NCBI RefSeq assembly: GCF_003002815.1
Contig: NZ_PVTF01000003.1
Coordinates: forward strand, 496,001-560,000
DNA length: 64,000 nucleotides
Direction: 5' to 3'
Source: Umezawaea tangerina
GTDB taxonomy: Bacteria > Actinomycetota > Actinomycetes > Mycobacteriales > Pseudonocardiaceae
This document shows, one piece after another, positions 19,369-28,324 of this stretch. Under the pieces are notes generated by a model. That model worked only from the letters and a program-made list of their open reading frames with translations, was not told the origin of the DNA and did not search any database. Positions within the stretch are counted from its first letter, which is position 1, and every line of letters starts with the position of its first letter. A program made the position numbers and the translations under genes.

Positions 19369-20247
19369 GCCGTTGTCGCTGGTGAAGCCCTCGTGCTCGT
19401 CGGCGAGCGCGTCGAGCCACGCCCGGCGGGTGCTCGCGGGACGGCCGTCGGGCGCGGTGACCAGCTCGACCACCCAGTCGGCCGCCTCGCCGTCGTCCTC
19501 GCCCGCCAGCAGCTCGCGGTGCACGGCGGCGGGCGCCCACCCGTCGGCCGCGAGCCGGGCGGCGAGGTCCTCGGCGGCGTCGCGTTCGGGCAGCACCAGC
19601 AGGACCTCGTCGGCCACGTCCGTCGTCGCGGTGCCGGTGGGGCCGTCCAGCAGCCCGCGCGCCTCCAGGGCCTCGCGCAACGAGGCCGTGGTGGGCGTGT
19701 GCACGCCGTCGACGCCGATCGCGCGGGCACCCGAGGCGTTCTCCGCCTTGTCGTCGCAGAACACCGTGGCCGCGGGGGAGTGCTGGAGCACCCGCAGCGC
19801 GCGCCGGAACGCCTCGGGCGACGGCTTCGCCACGCCGATCCGCGCCGACGACACGACCGCGTCGACCTCCTGGTCGAGGCCGAGCAGCCGCAGGTCGTCG
19901 GGGAGCCTGCTGGTGGCGTTGGTGAGCAGCGCGACCCGGCACCGCGTGCGGGCCCGGCGGACCAGGTCGACGGCCTCGGTCACGACCTCGCCGGGTCGGG
20001 ACCACCGGGCCACCGCCGCCTCGGCCGTCGCGCGGTCCACGTCGAGGGCGAGCCGGTGCACGACCCGTGCCCGCCACACCTCGTCCGGCACCGCGCCGGT
20101 GATCGCGGGCCCGAGCAGGTCGGGGGCGAAACCGGCACGGGCCAGCGCGCCGCGCGGCAGGCCGTGGGCGTCCTCGATGGCGTCGTCGGGTCCGAAGCGG
20201 CGCAGCACGCCGTCGAGGTCGAGCAGCAGCAGGGTGGGCGGGTTCAG
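19366..20247 (-). CDS. HAD-family hydrolase with C-terminal extension
   Basis: HAD-superfamily phosphatase-like protein (293 aa). Motif I is LLLLDLDGVL, motif II LLTNAT, motif III lysine in GVAKPSPEAF, and motif IV FCDDKAENASGA. A C-terminal domain of about 90 residues (TDVADEVLLVLPERDAAEDL) follows that I do not recognise. No ATG/GTG/TTG precedes the core at a sensible place. The best start is CTG 20247, forming a CTGA overlap with the DUF1707 stop. A longer frame to 20376 would run through DUF1707 coding sequence and looks unreal. Confidence 0.75.
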   Translation of the reverse strand: MNPPTLLLLDLDGVLRRFGPDDAIEDAHGLPRGALARAGFAPDLLGPAITGAVPDEVWRARVVHRLALDVDRATAEAAVARWSRPGEVVTEAVDLVRRARTRCRVALLTNATSRLPDDLRLLGLDQEVDAVVSSARIGVAKPSPEAFRRALRVLQHSPAATVFCDDKAENASGARAIGVDGVHTPTTASLREALEARGLLDGPTGTATTDVADEVLLVLPERDAAEDLAARLAADGWAPAAVHRELLAGEDDGEAADWVVELVTAPDGRPASTRRAWLDALADEHEGFTSDNG

Positions 20248-20684
20248 CGCCGCCGCCTGCGGTCGCGGTCCCGCCCGCGCTGGTCGCCGGTGATCGAGCC
20301 CGCCAGGATCGCGATGATCGGCACCAGCAGGAAGATGAGCGGGCTCTTGACGACCGTGAGGAACAGCAGCACGCACACCAGGCCGGTCACCGGCACCAGC
20401 GCGTTGGCCAGCCTGCGGGCCACCGGCGGTATCGCCCCCGGCTCCTGCTTGGCCACCACCGGGGCGGGGGCGGCGGGCCGCACGACCTCGCCGAAGCGCG
20501 GGTGCGGCTCCGGGAGGTCGACGAACAGCGCCAGCAGGTCGCGGCGGGTCTTCGACGTCGTCACCTGGGCGCTGCGGTCGCCGTACTCGTCCAGCTCGAG
20601 CCGACCGGCGCTCATGTGCTCGCCGAGCGCCTTGAGTGCTTCTTCGCGTTCGGTGTCACCGATGCGGATGTCGGGCTCGCTCAC
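20244..20684 (-). CDS. DUF1707 (SHOCT-like) membrane protein
   Basis: A 146-aa protein whose first 55 residues are a typical DUF1707 domain (IRIGDTEREEALKALGEHMSAGRLELDEYGDR), common in actinobacterial membrane and regulatory proteins. A linker and two hydrophobic helices follow (LVPVTGLVCVLLFLTVV; LIFLLVPIIAILAG), then a basic tail RGRDRDRRRRR. Function unknown. It is 10 bases downstream of accA3 on the same strand and overlaps the HAD gene, suggesting read-through from accA3. Confidence 0.8.
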   Translation of the reverse strand: MSEPDIRIGDTEREEALKALGEHMSAGRLELDEYGDRSAQVTTSKTRRDLLALFVDLPEPHPRFGEVVRPAAPAPVVAKQEPGAIPPVARRLANALVPVTGLVCVLLFLTVVKSPLIFLLVPIIAILAGSITGDQRGRDRDRRRRR

Positions 20685-20694
20685 ACCCGAGAAT

Positions 20695-22458
20695 CTAGTC
20701 CTTCAGTTCGCAGAGCACGGTTCCCTGCGTCACGGTTGATCCGGATGCCGCGGAGAGGCCCGTCACGGTGCCCGCTTTGTGCGCGGTGACCGGGTTCTCC
20801 ATCTTCATGGCCTCCAGCACGACGACGAGGTCGCCCGCCGCGACGACCTGGCCCTCCTCGACGGCGACCTTGACGATCGTGCCCTGCATCGGCGCGGTCA
20901 CCGCGTCGCCGGACGCGGCGGCACCGCCACCGCCCGCGCGCTTGCGGGTCTTCGCCTTCACGGCCGTCTTCGCACCGCCACCGCCGCCGAGCGCGAGGTC
21001 GCCGGGCAGCGACACCTCCAGCCGCCTGCCGCCGACCTCGACGACCACGGTCCGCCGCGGCTCGTCCTCGGCCGCCTCGGCGGGGTCCGCGAACGGCGGG
21101 ATCGTGTTGTCGAACTCGGTCTCGATCCAGCGGGTGTGGACGGTGAAGGCCTCCTCGGCGGTGAACGCCGGGTCGCGCAGGATCGCGCGGTGGAACGGCA
21201 GCACGGTCGCCATGCCCTCCACGACCATCTCGTCGAGCGCGCGCCGGGCCCGTTCGATCGCCTGCGCCCGGTCCTCGCCGGTGACGACCAGCTTGGCCAG
21301 CAGCGAGTCGAACTGGCCGCCGATCACGCTGCCGCTCTCCACCCCCGCGTCCACCCGGACGCCGGGACCCGAGGGGGCGGTGAACGTGGTCACGGTGCCG
21401 GGGGCGGGCAGGAAGCCGCGGCCCGCGTCCTCGCCGTTGATCCGGAACTCGATCGAGTGGCCGCGCGGGGCCGGGTCCTCGGTGGAGCGCAGCTCCTCGC
21501 CCGCGGCGATGCGGAACTGCTCGCGCACCAGGTCCAGGCCCGAGGTCTCCTCGCTGACCGGGTGCTCGACCTGGAGCCGGGTGTTGACCTCCAGGAACGA
21601 GATCGTGCCGTCCAGCGCGACCAGGTACTCGACCGTGCCCGCGCCGTAGTACCCGGCCTCCTTGCAGATGGCCCGCGCGGAGCTGTGGATCGACGCGCGC
21701 TGCTCGTCGGTCAGGAACGGCGCGGGCGCCTCCTCGACGAGCTTCTGGTGCCGCCGCTGCAACGAGCAGTCGCGGGTGCCGACGACGACCACGTTGCCGT
21801 GCTGGTCGGCCAGCACCTGCGCCTCGACGTGCCGGGGCTTGTCCAGGTAGCGCTCCACGAAGCACTCGCCGCGGCCGAAGGCGGCGACGGCCTCGCGCAC
21901 GGCGCTGTCGAACAGCTCGGGGATCTCCTCCATCGTGCGGGCGACCTTCAGGCCGCGTCCGCCGCCGCCGAACGCGGCCTTGATGGCCACCGGCAGCCCG
22001 TGCTCCTCGGCGAACGCGATGATCTCGTCCGGTCCGTCGACCGGGTCCTTGGTGCCGGGCACCAGCGGCGCGCCCGCGCGGGTCGCGATGTGCCGCGCGG
22101 TCACCTTGTCGCCGAGGTCGCGGATCGCCTGGGGGCTCGGGCCGATCCAGGTGAGCCCGGCGTCGATGACGGCCTGCGCGAAGTCCGCGTTCTCGGACAG
22201 GAAGCCGTAGCCGGGGTGCACCGCGTCGGCCTCGGCGCGCTTGGCGACGTCCAGGAGCTTGTCGACCGAGAGGTACGTCTCGCCCGAGGTGCTGCCGCCG
22301 AGCGCGAACGCCTCGTCCGCGAGGCGCGCGAACGGCGCGTCCCGGTCCGGGTCCGCGTACACGGCGACGCTCCTGAGCCCGGCGTCCCGGCACGCGCGAA
22401 CCACCCGGACGGCGATCTCACCGCGGTTCGCGATGAGGACCTTGCGCAGTGCGACCAC
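20695..22458 (-). CDS. accA3: acyl-CoA carboxylase alpha subunit (biotin carboxylase-BCCP), AccA3-like
   Basis: Biotinylated alpha chain (587 aa) shared by actinobacterial acetyl-/propionyl-CoA carboxylases. The biotin carboxylase domain ([23 protein letters not shown]-grasp glycine loop [23 protein letters not shown]) carboxylates biotin. The C-terminal BCCP domain carries the biotinyl lysine in EAMKMENPV, linked by an Ala/Lys/Gly hinge. GTG 22458 has GGGAGG 7 bases upstream; a longer open frame to 22566 has no such support. It should partner AccD5/AccE encoded at 30887-32733 and be biotinylated by BirA at 32939-33742. Confidence 0.93.
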   Translation of the reverse strand: MVALRKVLIANRGEIAVRVVRACRDAGLRSVAVYADPDRDAPFARLADEAFALGGSTSGETYLSVDKLLDVAKRAEADAVHPGYGFLSENADFAQAVIDAGLTWIGPSPQAIRDLGDKVTARHIATRAGAPLVPGTKDPVDGPDEIIAFAEEHGLPVAIKAAFGGGGRGLKVARTMEEIPELFDSAVREAVAAFGRGECFVERYLDKPRHVEAQVLADQHGNVVVVGTRDCSLQRRHQKLVEEAPAPFLTDEQRASIHSSARAICKEAGYYGAGTVEYLVALDGTISFLEVNTRLQVEHPVSEETSGLDLVREQFRIAAGEELRSTEDPAPRGHSIEFRINGEDAGRGFLPAPGTVTTFTAPSGPGVRVDAGVESGSVIGGQFDSLLAKLVVTGEDRAQAIERARRALDEMVVEGMATVLPFHRAILRDPAFTAEEAFTVHTRWIETEFDNTIPPFADPAEAAEDEPRRTVVVEVGGRRLEVSLPGDLALGGGGGAKTAVKAKTRKRAGGGGAAASGDAVTAPMQGTIVKVAVEEGQVVAAGDLVVVLEAMKMENPVTAHKAGTVTGLSAASGSTVTQGTVLCELKD

Positions 22459-22592
22459 GTCCAACCTCCCAGGCAACGGCGACTCGGGGACTGCCCGCGA
22501 GTTTAGTGACCCACCAGTAACCCCGTGAGCGAGAGCATGCTCACTTTCCAGCAGAATCTCCTCCACCGGGAGCTTCGACGGAGGGGGACGAC

Positions 22593-23264
22593 GTGGCGCG
22601 GGTACCGCGGTCGGTGCTGTCGACGGCGGTCGCCGCCGTGCTGGTGCTCGTCGGCTGCCTGGTGGCCGCCTACCTGCTCCGGCCCGCGGCGCCGGGCTCG
22701 GCGGGCGGACCGTCGACGGGTGACGACGCCCTGCGGTGCGGCAGCGAGGCCTGCCGGGCGGTGGTGCGGGCGGACGTGGGCGCGGACTCGGTGGAGCTGG
22801 TGGTCGGCGGCGGCGTCGGCCGGATCAGGATCGGCGGTCCCGGCGGGCCGAACGTCGTCGAGTCCACGGTGGTGGACTCCGGCGCCCAGGTCGACGGGCA
22901 GTCCCTGGAGTGCGTCTCCTCGAAGGTGAGCGTGTGCCTGGTCCGCGGCAAGTCCGGGGACGAGGTGCTCGGGGAGGTGCTGGTCGGCCGGGACGGCACC
23001 TGGACCCGCGTCCAGACCCGGTACCTGGCGACCGGCGGCTACCTGGGGCTGCACGACGTGGACGGCGACGCGGTGGCCGACGTCGTCGCCGTGCAGCTCG
23101 ACTGCGACCAGGACGTCTGCGGGAAGGTCCACGCCCAGGTGTTCTCGTTCACCGGCGGCAAGGAGCCGCTGGGGTGCACCGCGCCGGTCGGCACCGCCGA
23201 GCAGCTGCCGGGCTGGCCCGCGGTCGCTCCCGCGACCGCGGACCTGTCGCCCTGCGGGGCCTGA
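22593..23264 (+). CDS. secreted or membrane-anchored protein of unknown function
   Basis: A 223-aa protein with an N-terminal hydrophobic anchor ([23 protein letters not shown]) that might be a signal anchor or, less likely, a lipobox (VGC). The exported part has six or more cysteines and a VHDVDGD-like segment ([19 protein letters not shown]) reminiscent of FG-GAP/Ca-binding repeats. I do not recognise the family. GTG start with GGAGGGGG 5 bases upstream. The stop codon lies inside a hairpin shared with the convergent symporter gene. Confidence 0.7.
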   Translation: MARVPRSVLSTAVAAVLVLVGCLVAAYLLRPAAPGSAGGPSTGDDALRCGSEACRAVVRADVGADSVELVVGGGVGRIRIGGPGGPNVVESTVVDSGAQVDGQSLECVSSKVSVCLVRGKSGDEVLGEVLVGRDGTWTRVQTRYLATGGYLGLHDVDGDAVADVVAVQLDCDQDVCGKVHAQVFSFTGGKEPLGCTAPVGTAEQLPGWPAVAPATADLSPCGA

Positions 23265-23274
23265 CCGTCAGGCC
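23258..23274. terminator. compact hairpin holding both convergent stop codons
   Basis: GGCCTGA-CCG-TCAGGCC: a perfect 7-bp stem whose arms contain the TGA stops of the secreted-protein gene (plus) and the symporter gene (minus). A likely bidirectional terminator in a 3-base intergenic gap. Confidence 0.5.
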
Positions 23275-24596
23275 GGGACGGGCTCGCGCGGAGCGGGCTC
23301 GGACAGCAGCGGCGGGGCGCTCGGCGCGTTCAGCACCTCGTCGTCCAGCAGGCCCTCGCTCCGCGCGACCAGCACCGGCACGGTGATCTGGCCCGCCACG
23401 TTGGTCGCGGTCCGCACCATGTCCAGGATCGGGTCGATCGCGTAGACCACGGCGACACCGGTGGCGATGACCTCCGGCGGCAGGTTCACCGCGCCGAGGG
23501 TCAGCGTGAGCATGGTGAACCAGCCGGTGGTGCCCGCGGTCGCGATGGCCCCGAACACGGCCACCGCGATGATCAGCAGGTACTGGCCGATCCCGAGCTG
23601 GATGCCGAACAGGTTGGCGATGAACACCGTCGCGATGGCCGGGTAGACCGCCGCGCAGCCGTCCATCTTGGTGGTCGTGCCCAGCGGCACGGCGAAGCTC
23701 GCGTAGTCGGGGTCGACCCCGAGGTTGGCCGCGGTCTGCCTGCTCAGCGGCAGCGTGGCGCCCGACGAGCGGGACACGAACGCGAACTGGATGGCGGTCC
23801 ACGCCTTGGCGAAGAACGTCACCGGGCTGACCTTGCCGACGAACTTCAGCAGCAGCGGGTAGACCACGAACAGCACCAGCAGCGCACCCGCGTAGACGGC
23901 CGCGATCAGCGAGAACAGCGGCTTGACGAAGCTGTTGCCGTAGGTCGCGAACGCTGAGCCGATGAGGCCGAACACGCCGAGCGGGGCGAGCAGCACGACC
24001 CAGCCGACGACCTTCTGGATCAGGTCGAACGCCGACCGGGTGAGCGCGACGAACGGGGCGGCGCGGTCGCCGATGGCGTAGGCGGCGAAGCCGATCAGCA
24101 GCGAGATGAACACCACCTGGAGCACCTCGCCCTCGGTGAAGGCGCTGAACAGGTTCGACGGCACGAGGCTGTCGAGGAACGCGCCCCACGAGCCGGTGTC
24201 GCGGGTGGCGAGCTTCTTGAGCGCCGACTCCGACGGTGTGACGTGCACCCCGGCGCCGGGCTTGAACACGGTCGCGATGGCGAGGCCGATGAGCACCGCG
24301 ATCAACGACGTGGTGGCGAACCAGAACAGTGTTCTGCCACCTAGGCGGGCCGCGGTGCGGGAGCCGCCGAGCCTGCGCAGGCTGGTGATGCCCACGACGA
24401 TCGCGGTGAAGACGAGCGGGATGACGGTGAGCTGGAGGAGGTCGGTGAAGGTACCGCCGATCCTGGTCAGCGTGGTCACGAGCCAGGTCTGGCCGGTCTG
24501 CTTGGCCACGAACCCGGTGACGGCGCCGAGGACGAGCCCGGCGAGGACGGCGGTGCCGAAGACCTTCGGCCTGGTGTACGAGCGGATGAACGACAC
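23268..24596 (-). CDS. dicarboxylate/amino acid:cation symporter (SDF family)
   Basis: Secondary transporter (442 aa) of the DAACS/SDF family (GltP, DctA, TcyP), importing dicarboxylates, glutamate/aspartate or cystine with H+ or Na+. It has about eight membrane segments, the serine-rich re-entrant loop SRSSGATLPLS, GTTTKMDGCAAVYPA, and the substrate-site helix GAVNLPPEVIATGVAVVYAIDPILDMVRTATN (read in parts). GTG start with GGAG 5 bases upstream. A 20-codon leader-like reading frame lies 48 bases upstream on the same strand, suggesting regulation by translation or attenuation. Confidence 0.9.
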   Translation of the reverse strand: MSFIRSYTRPKVFGTAVLAGLVLGAVTGFVAKQTGQTWLVTTLTRIGGTFTDLLQLTVIPLVFTAIVVGITSLRRLGGSRTAARLGGRTLFWFATTSLIAVLIGLAIATVFKPGAGVHVTPSESALKKLATRDTGSWGAFLDSLVPSNLFSAFTEGEVLQVVFISLLIGFAAYAIGDRAAPFVALTRSAFDLIQKVVGWVVLLAPLGVFGLIGSAFATYGNSFVKPLFSLIAAVYAGALLVLFVVYPLLLKFVGKVSPVTFFAKAWTAIQFAFVSRSSGATLPLSRQTAANLGVDPDYASFAVPLGTTTKMDGCAAVYPAIATVFIANLFGIQLGIGQYLLIIAVAVFGAIATAGTTGWFTMLTLTLGAVNLPPEVIATGVAVVYAIDPILDMVRTATNVAGQITVPVLVARSEGLLDDEVLNAPSAPPLLSEPAPREPVPA

Positions 24597-24644
24597 AACT
24601 GCTCCGAGGTGTGCGCGGGGACGGTGGACCGGGGCGGTCCTGGG

Positions 24645-24707
24645 TCAGCCCGTGCTCTTCCGGCGGCCGAGGTCGATGTGGCGGCGGCGTGTCAGCAACT
24701 CGTTCAT
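24645..24707 (-). CDS. putative 20-aa leader peptide (LTRRRHIDL type) upstream of the symporter
   Basis: ATG 24707 with GGGGGAG 5-6 bases upstream encodes MNELLTRRRHIDLGRRKSTG and a stop. The LTRRRxIDL core matches a family of very short actinobacterial leader peptides that I recall upstream of sulphur/cysteine and ABC-transport genes (those usually end with Cys-rich CRV..ALC). This one has no Cys but five Arg and one Lys codons, with CGC CGC CGC CAC in a row. It ends 48 bases before the SDF symporter start. The function as a cis-acting attenuator is inferred from size, ribosome site and position. Confidence 0.6.
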   Translation of the reverse strand: MNELLTRRRHIDLGRRKSTG

Positions 24708-24771
24708 GTCAGCTCCCCCAACGTCGCGGACGTGGGTCGAGCTTCCCGAAAAGCCCTGGTTGTGACCAGTG

Positions 24772-25389
24772 CTACCAGAGTGTGGACACCCCGACGCCGA
24801 CGTCGGCGAGCAGCCTGCGGGTCAGCGGCAGGCTGATGCCGATCACGCTGGAGGGGTTGCCGTCGACGCCGTCGACGAACCAGCCGCCCAGACCGTCGAT
24901 GGTGAAGGCCCCCGCGACCTGCAACGGCTCGCCGGTCGCCAGGTAGGCCTCCAGCTCGGCGCCGGTCGGACGGCCGAAGCGGACGGTCGTCGGCTCGCTG
25001 TCCGCGGCCCGCCCGACGACCTCGCCGTCGCGCAGCCGCAGCACGCAGTGGCCGGTGAGCAGCGTGCCGGACGTGCCCGCCATCCGCCGCCAGCGGTCGC
25101 GGGCCGCCTCGACCGTGCCCGGCTTGCCCTCCAGCGAGCCGTCCGCGGTCAGCAGCATCGAGTCGCAGCCCACCACGACCGCGTCCGGGAGCTCGGCCGC
25201 GACCAGCGGGAGCACCGCCTCGGCCTTGGCCACGGCCAGCGCCGTGACGACCTCGGCGGGCTTCGGGTCGACCAGCGCGGCGGCCACCGCGTCCTCGTCC
25301 ACCCCGGACACCCGGACGACGGGCTCGATCCCGGCAGAGCGCAGGACGTTCAGACGGGCGGGGGAGGCCGAAGCCAGCACGAGGCGCAC
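24772..25389 (-). CDS. maf: Maf nucleotide pyrophosphatase
   Basis: House-cleaning nucleoside triphosphate pyrophosphatase (205 aa) that removes non-canonical or modified nucleotides. The N-terminal [29 protein letters not shown] and [20 protein letters not shown] motifs are typical, as is the C-terminal [16 protein letters not shown] 25389 has TAAGCT only 6 bases upstream, indicating a leaderless transcript. In mycobacteria maf sits with accE5-accD5 and accA3. Here a NACHT gene and an MFS/PadR pair separate it from accE-accD5. Confidence 0.92.
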   Translation of the reverse strand: MRLVLASASPARLNVLRSAGIEPVVRVSGVDEDAVAAALVDPKPAEVVTALAVAKAEAVLPLVAAELPDAVVVGCDSMLLTADGSLEGKPGTVEAARDRWRRMAGTSGTLLTGHCVLRLRDGEVVGRAADSEPTTVRFGRPTGAELEAYLATGEPLQVAGAFTIDGLGGWFVDGVDGNPSSVIGISLPLTRRLLADVGVGVSTLW

Positions 25390-25395
25390 GCGGTC

Positions 25396-25405
25396 AGCTT
25401 AGGCT
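25396..25405. promoter_or_regulatory. overlapping divergent -10 elements of maf and the NACHT gene
   Basis: AGCTTAGGCT contains TAAGCT on the minus strand (25401-25396, 6 bases before maf GTG) and TAGGCT on the plus strand (25400-25405, about 30 bases before the NACHT ATG). The two -10 boxes share a TA pair. Confidence 0.4.
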
Positions 25406-25435
25406 GGAGCCCTCACCGTCCCCTGGGGAGTCGTG

Positions 25436-28324
25436 ATGGTGGTGGATCCGGTGTCCGGCGCGCTGTCGGCGGTGTTCGGCACGGCGTTCGACGGTCTGGT
25501 GCAGCGCGGGGTCGGCGGGCTGGCGCACCGCGTGGACGACCGGCGCAAGGTCCGCGCGCTGGCCGACCCCGACCGGCTCGTCCGGCGGGTCGCCGCCGAG
25601 CTGGCCGACCTGCGCCGCGCCGAGTACCCCGGTCTGTCCGAGCAGGACTGGCGGCGGGTCGTGGACGCCGTGCGCGCCTCCCTGCACCGGGTGCGCTGGC
25701 ACGAGCTCGCCCGCGACCCGGTCGACCTGGTGAACGCCGAACGGCTGGCCGCGCACGTCCGCGCGGTGGACCCGGACGGGCCGCTCGACCTGTCGAGCGC
25801 GCAGCGGGCCGCCTACGACCACCTGCTCGCGGGCAGCTGCGCCGGCTTGGCCGACCTGGCCCGCTCGGTCGACCGGGTCGTGCGCGACCTCCAGGTCGGG
25901 ATCAGCGACGGCGTCGTCGAGCTGCGCGACCGGGAGGCGGTGGCCGCCGAGGAGTTCGAACGGCGCTACGCCGAGTACACCGCTCGCACCACCAGCGGTT
26001 TCGAGCTGTTCGGCGTCGCGCGCGGCCGGGCGCCGGGGACGCACTCGTTCGACCACTTCTACGTGAGCCTCGCGGTGAGCAGGCGTTCGCCGGACAGCGC
26101 CGTCGAACCGCCGCTGACCGGGGCCGGGGTGAGCGCCGCGACCGCGTTCGACGACACCCGGCGGGTGCTGCTGCGGGGTACGGCGGGCGCGGGCAAGACC
26201 ACGTTCCTGCGCTGGCTCGCGCTCACCGCCGCACGCGGCCTGCTCGCGGGTGACCAGGGCGCGGTCGTGCCGTTCTACCTGCCGCTGCGCCAGTTCGCCG
26301 ACGGCCCGCTGCCCACGCCCGAACGGCTCGTCGCGGTCTCGGCGGACGTGCTGGCCGAGGAGAAGCCCGACCGCTGGGTGGTGTCGCGGTTCCGCGAGGG
26401 CCGGGTGCTGCTGCTGGTCGACGGCATCGACGAGCTCGGCTCCGAACGGCGCGGCGAGGCGAAGAGCTGGTTGGAGCGGCTGGTCACGGCCTACCCCGGC
26501 GCCCGGTACGTGGTGACCACCCGGCCGTCCGCGGTGGCCGAGGACTGGCTGGGCGACGTCGACTTCGCCACCTTCGACCTGCTGCCGCTCAGCGAGCGGG
26601 GCGTGCGCGACTTCGTGACCAGGTGGCACGACGCGGCGCGGTTCGCCAACGAGGGCGACGAGCACTCCATCGCGTGGCAGGACACCTGCGAGCGCACCCT
26701 GCTCGGCACCCTCGCCGCGCGCCCGGACCTGAGCAGGCTCGCGTCCAGCCCGCTGCTCTGCGGGCTGCTGTGCGCGCTGCACCAGGACGGCGGGATGCAC
26801 CTGCCGCGCGACCGCAAGAGCCTCTACGAGGCCGCGCTCGACCTGCTGCTGGTGCGCTGGGACGAGCAGCGGGGCGTGTCGCTCGACGAGTGGCGGTTCA
26901 GCAAGGAGGAGCAGCTCGTGGTGCTCCAGCGGTTCGCGTACTCGCTGGTGCGCAACCGCAAGCAGCTCGTCCCCAAGCCGGTCGCGGTGACGTGGATCGG
27001 CGGGGCGATGCGGGGGCTGCGGCCGCACGACGCCGAGCCCGCGTGGGTGCTCCAGCGGTTCCTGGAGCGCACCGGCCTGCTGCGCGAGTCGGTGCCCGGC
27101 GACGTGCGGTTCGTGCACCGCACCTTCCGCGACTACCTGGCGGCCAAGGAGGTCGTCGACTCCGGCGACCTGGACGTGCTGGTCGAGCACGCGCACCGCG
27201 ACGACTGGCACGACGTGGTCGTGATGGCCGTCGCCCACGCCAGGCCCGCCGAGCGCGCCCAGGTGCTGACCGGGCTCCTGGACGGCAACGACGCCGCCAG
27301 GCGCGACCCGCACGTGGCCGAGCACCTGCACCTGCTCGCCGCCGCGGGCCTGGAGCAGGCGGACGTGGTGGGGCCGGGCGACAAGCGCGGCGACGTGCGC
27401 GACGCGGTCCGCCGCGCGGTGGCCCGGCTGATCCCGCCCGGCACGATGATCGCCGCCGAGAGCCTCGCCACGGCCGGGGCCTTCGTCCGCGACCTGCTCC
27501 CGGACAGCCCGGACGGGCTGACCGACGTGCAGTCCGCGTGCGTCGTGCGGGCCATCGCGATGATCGGCGGCGAGGGCGCGCTGGAGAAGATCAGGCCGTT
27601 CGCGGCCGTCGACGAGTCCGTGGTGCTGGAGGAGCTGCTGCGGGCGTGGCGGCTGTCGACCGACCCGGAGCACTACGCGAAGACCGTGCTCGCCGAGGTC
27701 GACTTCGGCAGGCGCCGGGTCGACGTGCGCGGGTGGCACCGGATCAGGCACCTGCACCACCTGCGGCACCTGGAGGTGCTGCGCTGCCTCGGCTCGGTGA
27801 CCCCGCTGGACCCGATCGCGGCCATGCCGGTGCTGCGCAGGCTGGAGCTGATGCAGAACGACGTGCTGCGCGACCTCGGCCCGCTGACCGCGGCGAGGTC
27901 GCTGGAGGTGCTGCACCTGACCCAGTGCCCGCAGGTGCGCGACCTGTCGCCGTTGGCGCGCAGCACCGTCCGGGAGCTGTCGCTGCACTTCACCCAGGCC
28001 GACCTGCGCAGCCTCGCGGGGGCGCCGCTGCGCGCGCTGCGGGTCCGCCACCCGGTGCTGGAGCGCGGGCTGGACGCCATCCCCGCCGACCTGCCGCTGG
28101 AGGTGCTGGCGGTCGACAACCGGCCGCCGGACCGGCTCCTGCTCGGCGTCGAGCGCTGGCCGAGCCTCACCGAGGTCGAGTGCTACGGCGTGCCGCACCC
28201 CGCCGAGCTGGCGGCGCTGGCGGAGCTGCCCGGCCTCCGGCGGCTCGTGGTGAACCAGCCGGAGGCCGGGGTGGGGCTAGCGGGCCTGCTGCCCGACCGG
28301 GTCGAGGTGCACGGGGTCGGCTGA
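25436..28324 (+). CDS. NACHT-domain STAND NTPase with leucine-rich-repeat C-terminus (bNACHT-like)
   Basis: A 962-aa STAND ATPase. Residues 1-150 are a helical NACHT N-terminal domain (AELADLRRAEYPGLSEQDW). Residues 245-335 hold Walker A GTAGAGKTTFLRWLAL and Walker B LLLVDGIDELGS, followed by sensor TTRPSAV and winged-helix parts (FVHRTFRDYLAAKEVV). The C-terminal third has leucine-rich repeats (HLRHLEVLRCL, LRRLELMQNDVLRDLGPL, SLEVLHLTQCPQVRDLSPL). Bacterial NACHT proteins of this build have been shown to give phage defence. Here that is inference, and no separate effector is adjacent. ATG 25436 is chosen (GGGGAG 5 bases upstream) over GTG 25433. The 3' end overlaps the convergent MFS gene by 48 bases. 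Confidence 0.85.
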   Translation: MVVDPVSGALSAVFGTAFDGLVQRGVGGLAHRVDDRRKVRALADPDRLVRRVAAELADLRRAEYPGLSEQDWRRVVDAVRASLHRVRWHELARDPVDLVNAERLAAHVRAVDPDGPLDLSSAQRAAYDHLLAGSCAGLADLARSVDRVVRDLQVGISDGVVELRDREAVAAEEFERRYAEYTARTTSGFELFGVARGRAPGTHSFDHFYVSLAVSRRSPDSAVEPPLTGAGVSAATAFDDTRRVLLRGTAGAGKTTFLRWLALTAARGLLAGDQGAVVPFYLPLRQFADGPLPTPERLVAVSADVLAEEKPDRWVVSRFREGRVLLLVDGIDELGSERRGEAKSWLERLVTAYPGARYVVTTRPSAVAEDWLGDVDFATFDLLPLSERGVRDFVTRWHDAARFANEGDEHSIAWQDTCERTLLGTLAARPDLSRLASSPLLCGLLCALHQDGGMHLPRDRKSLYEAALDLLLVRWDEQRGVSLDEWRFSKEEQLVVLQRFAYSLVRNRKQLVPKPVAVTWIGGAMRGLRPHDAEPAWVLQRFLERTGLLRESVPGDVRFVHRTFRDYLAAKEVVDSGDLDVLVEHAHRDDWHDVVVMAVAHARPAERAQVLTGLLDGNDAARRDPHVAEHLHLLAAAGLEQADVVGPGDKRGDVRDAVRRAVARLIPPGTMIAAESLATAGAFVRDLLPDSPDGLTDVQSACVVRAIAMIGGEGALEKIRPFAAVDESVVLEELLRAWRLSTDPEHYAKTVLAEVDFGRRRVDVRGWHRIRHLHHLRHLEVLRCLGSVTPLDPIAAMPVLRRLELMQNDVLRDLGPLTAARSLEVLHLTQCPQVRDLSPLARSTVRELSLHFTQADLRSLAGAPLRALRVRHPVLERGLDAIPADLPLEVLAVDNRPPDRLLLGVERWPSLTEVECYGVPHPAELAALAELPGLRRLVVNQPEAGVGLAGLLPDRVEVHGVG

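Noticed and set aside
22458-22566. N-terminal extension of the AccA3-like protein to 22566
   Set aside because: Not conserved in the family, and GTG 22458 has a clear GGGAGG upstream.
25394-28198. 934-residue open frame antisense to the NACHT gene
   Set aside because: It is created by the strong GC third-position bias; composition is His/Gln/Arg/Val repeats, with no domain, and the plus strand encodes a clear NACHT-LRR protein.
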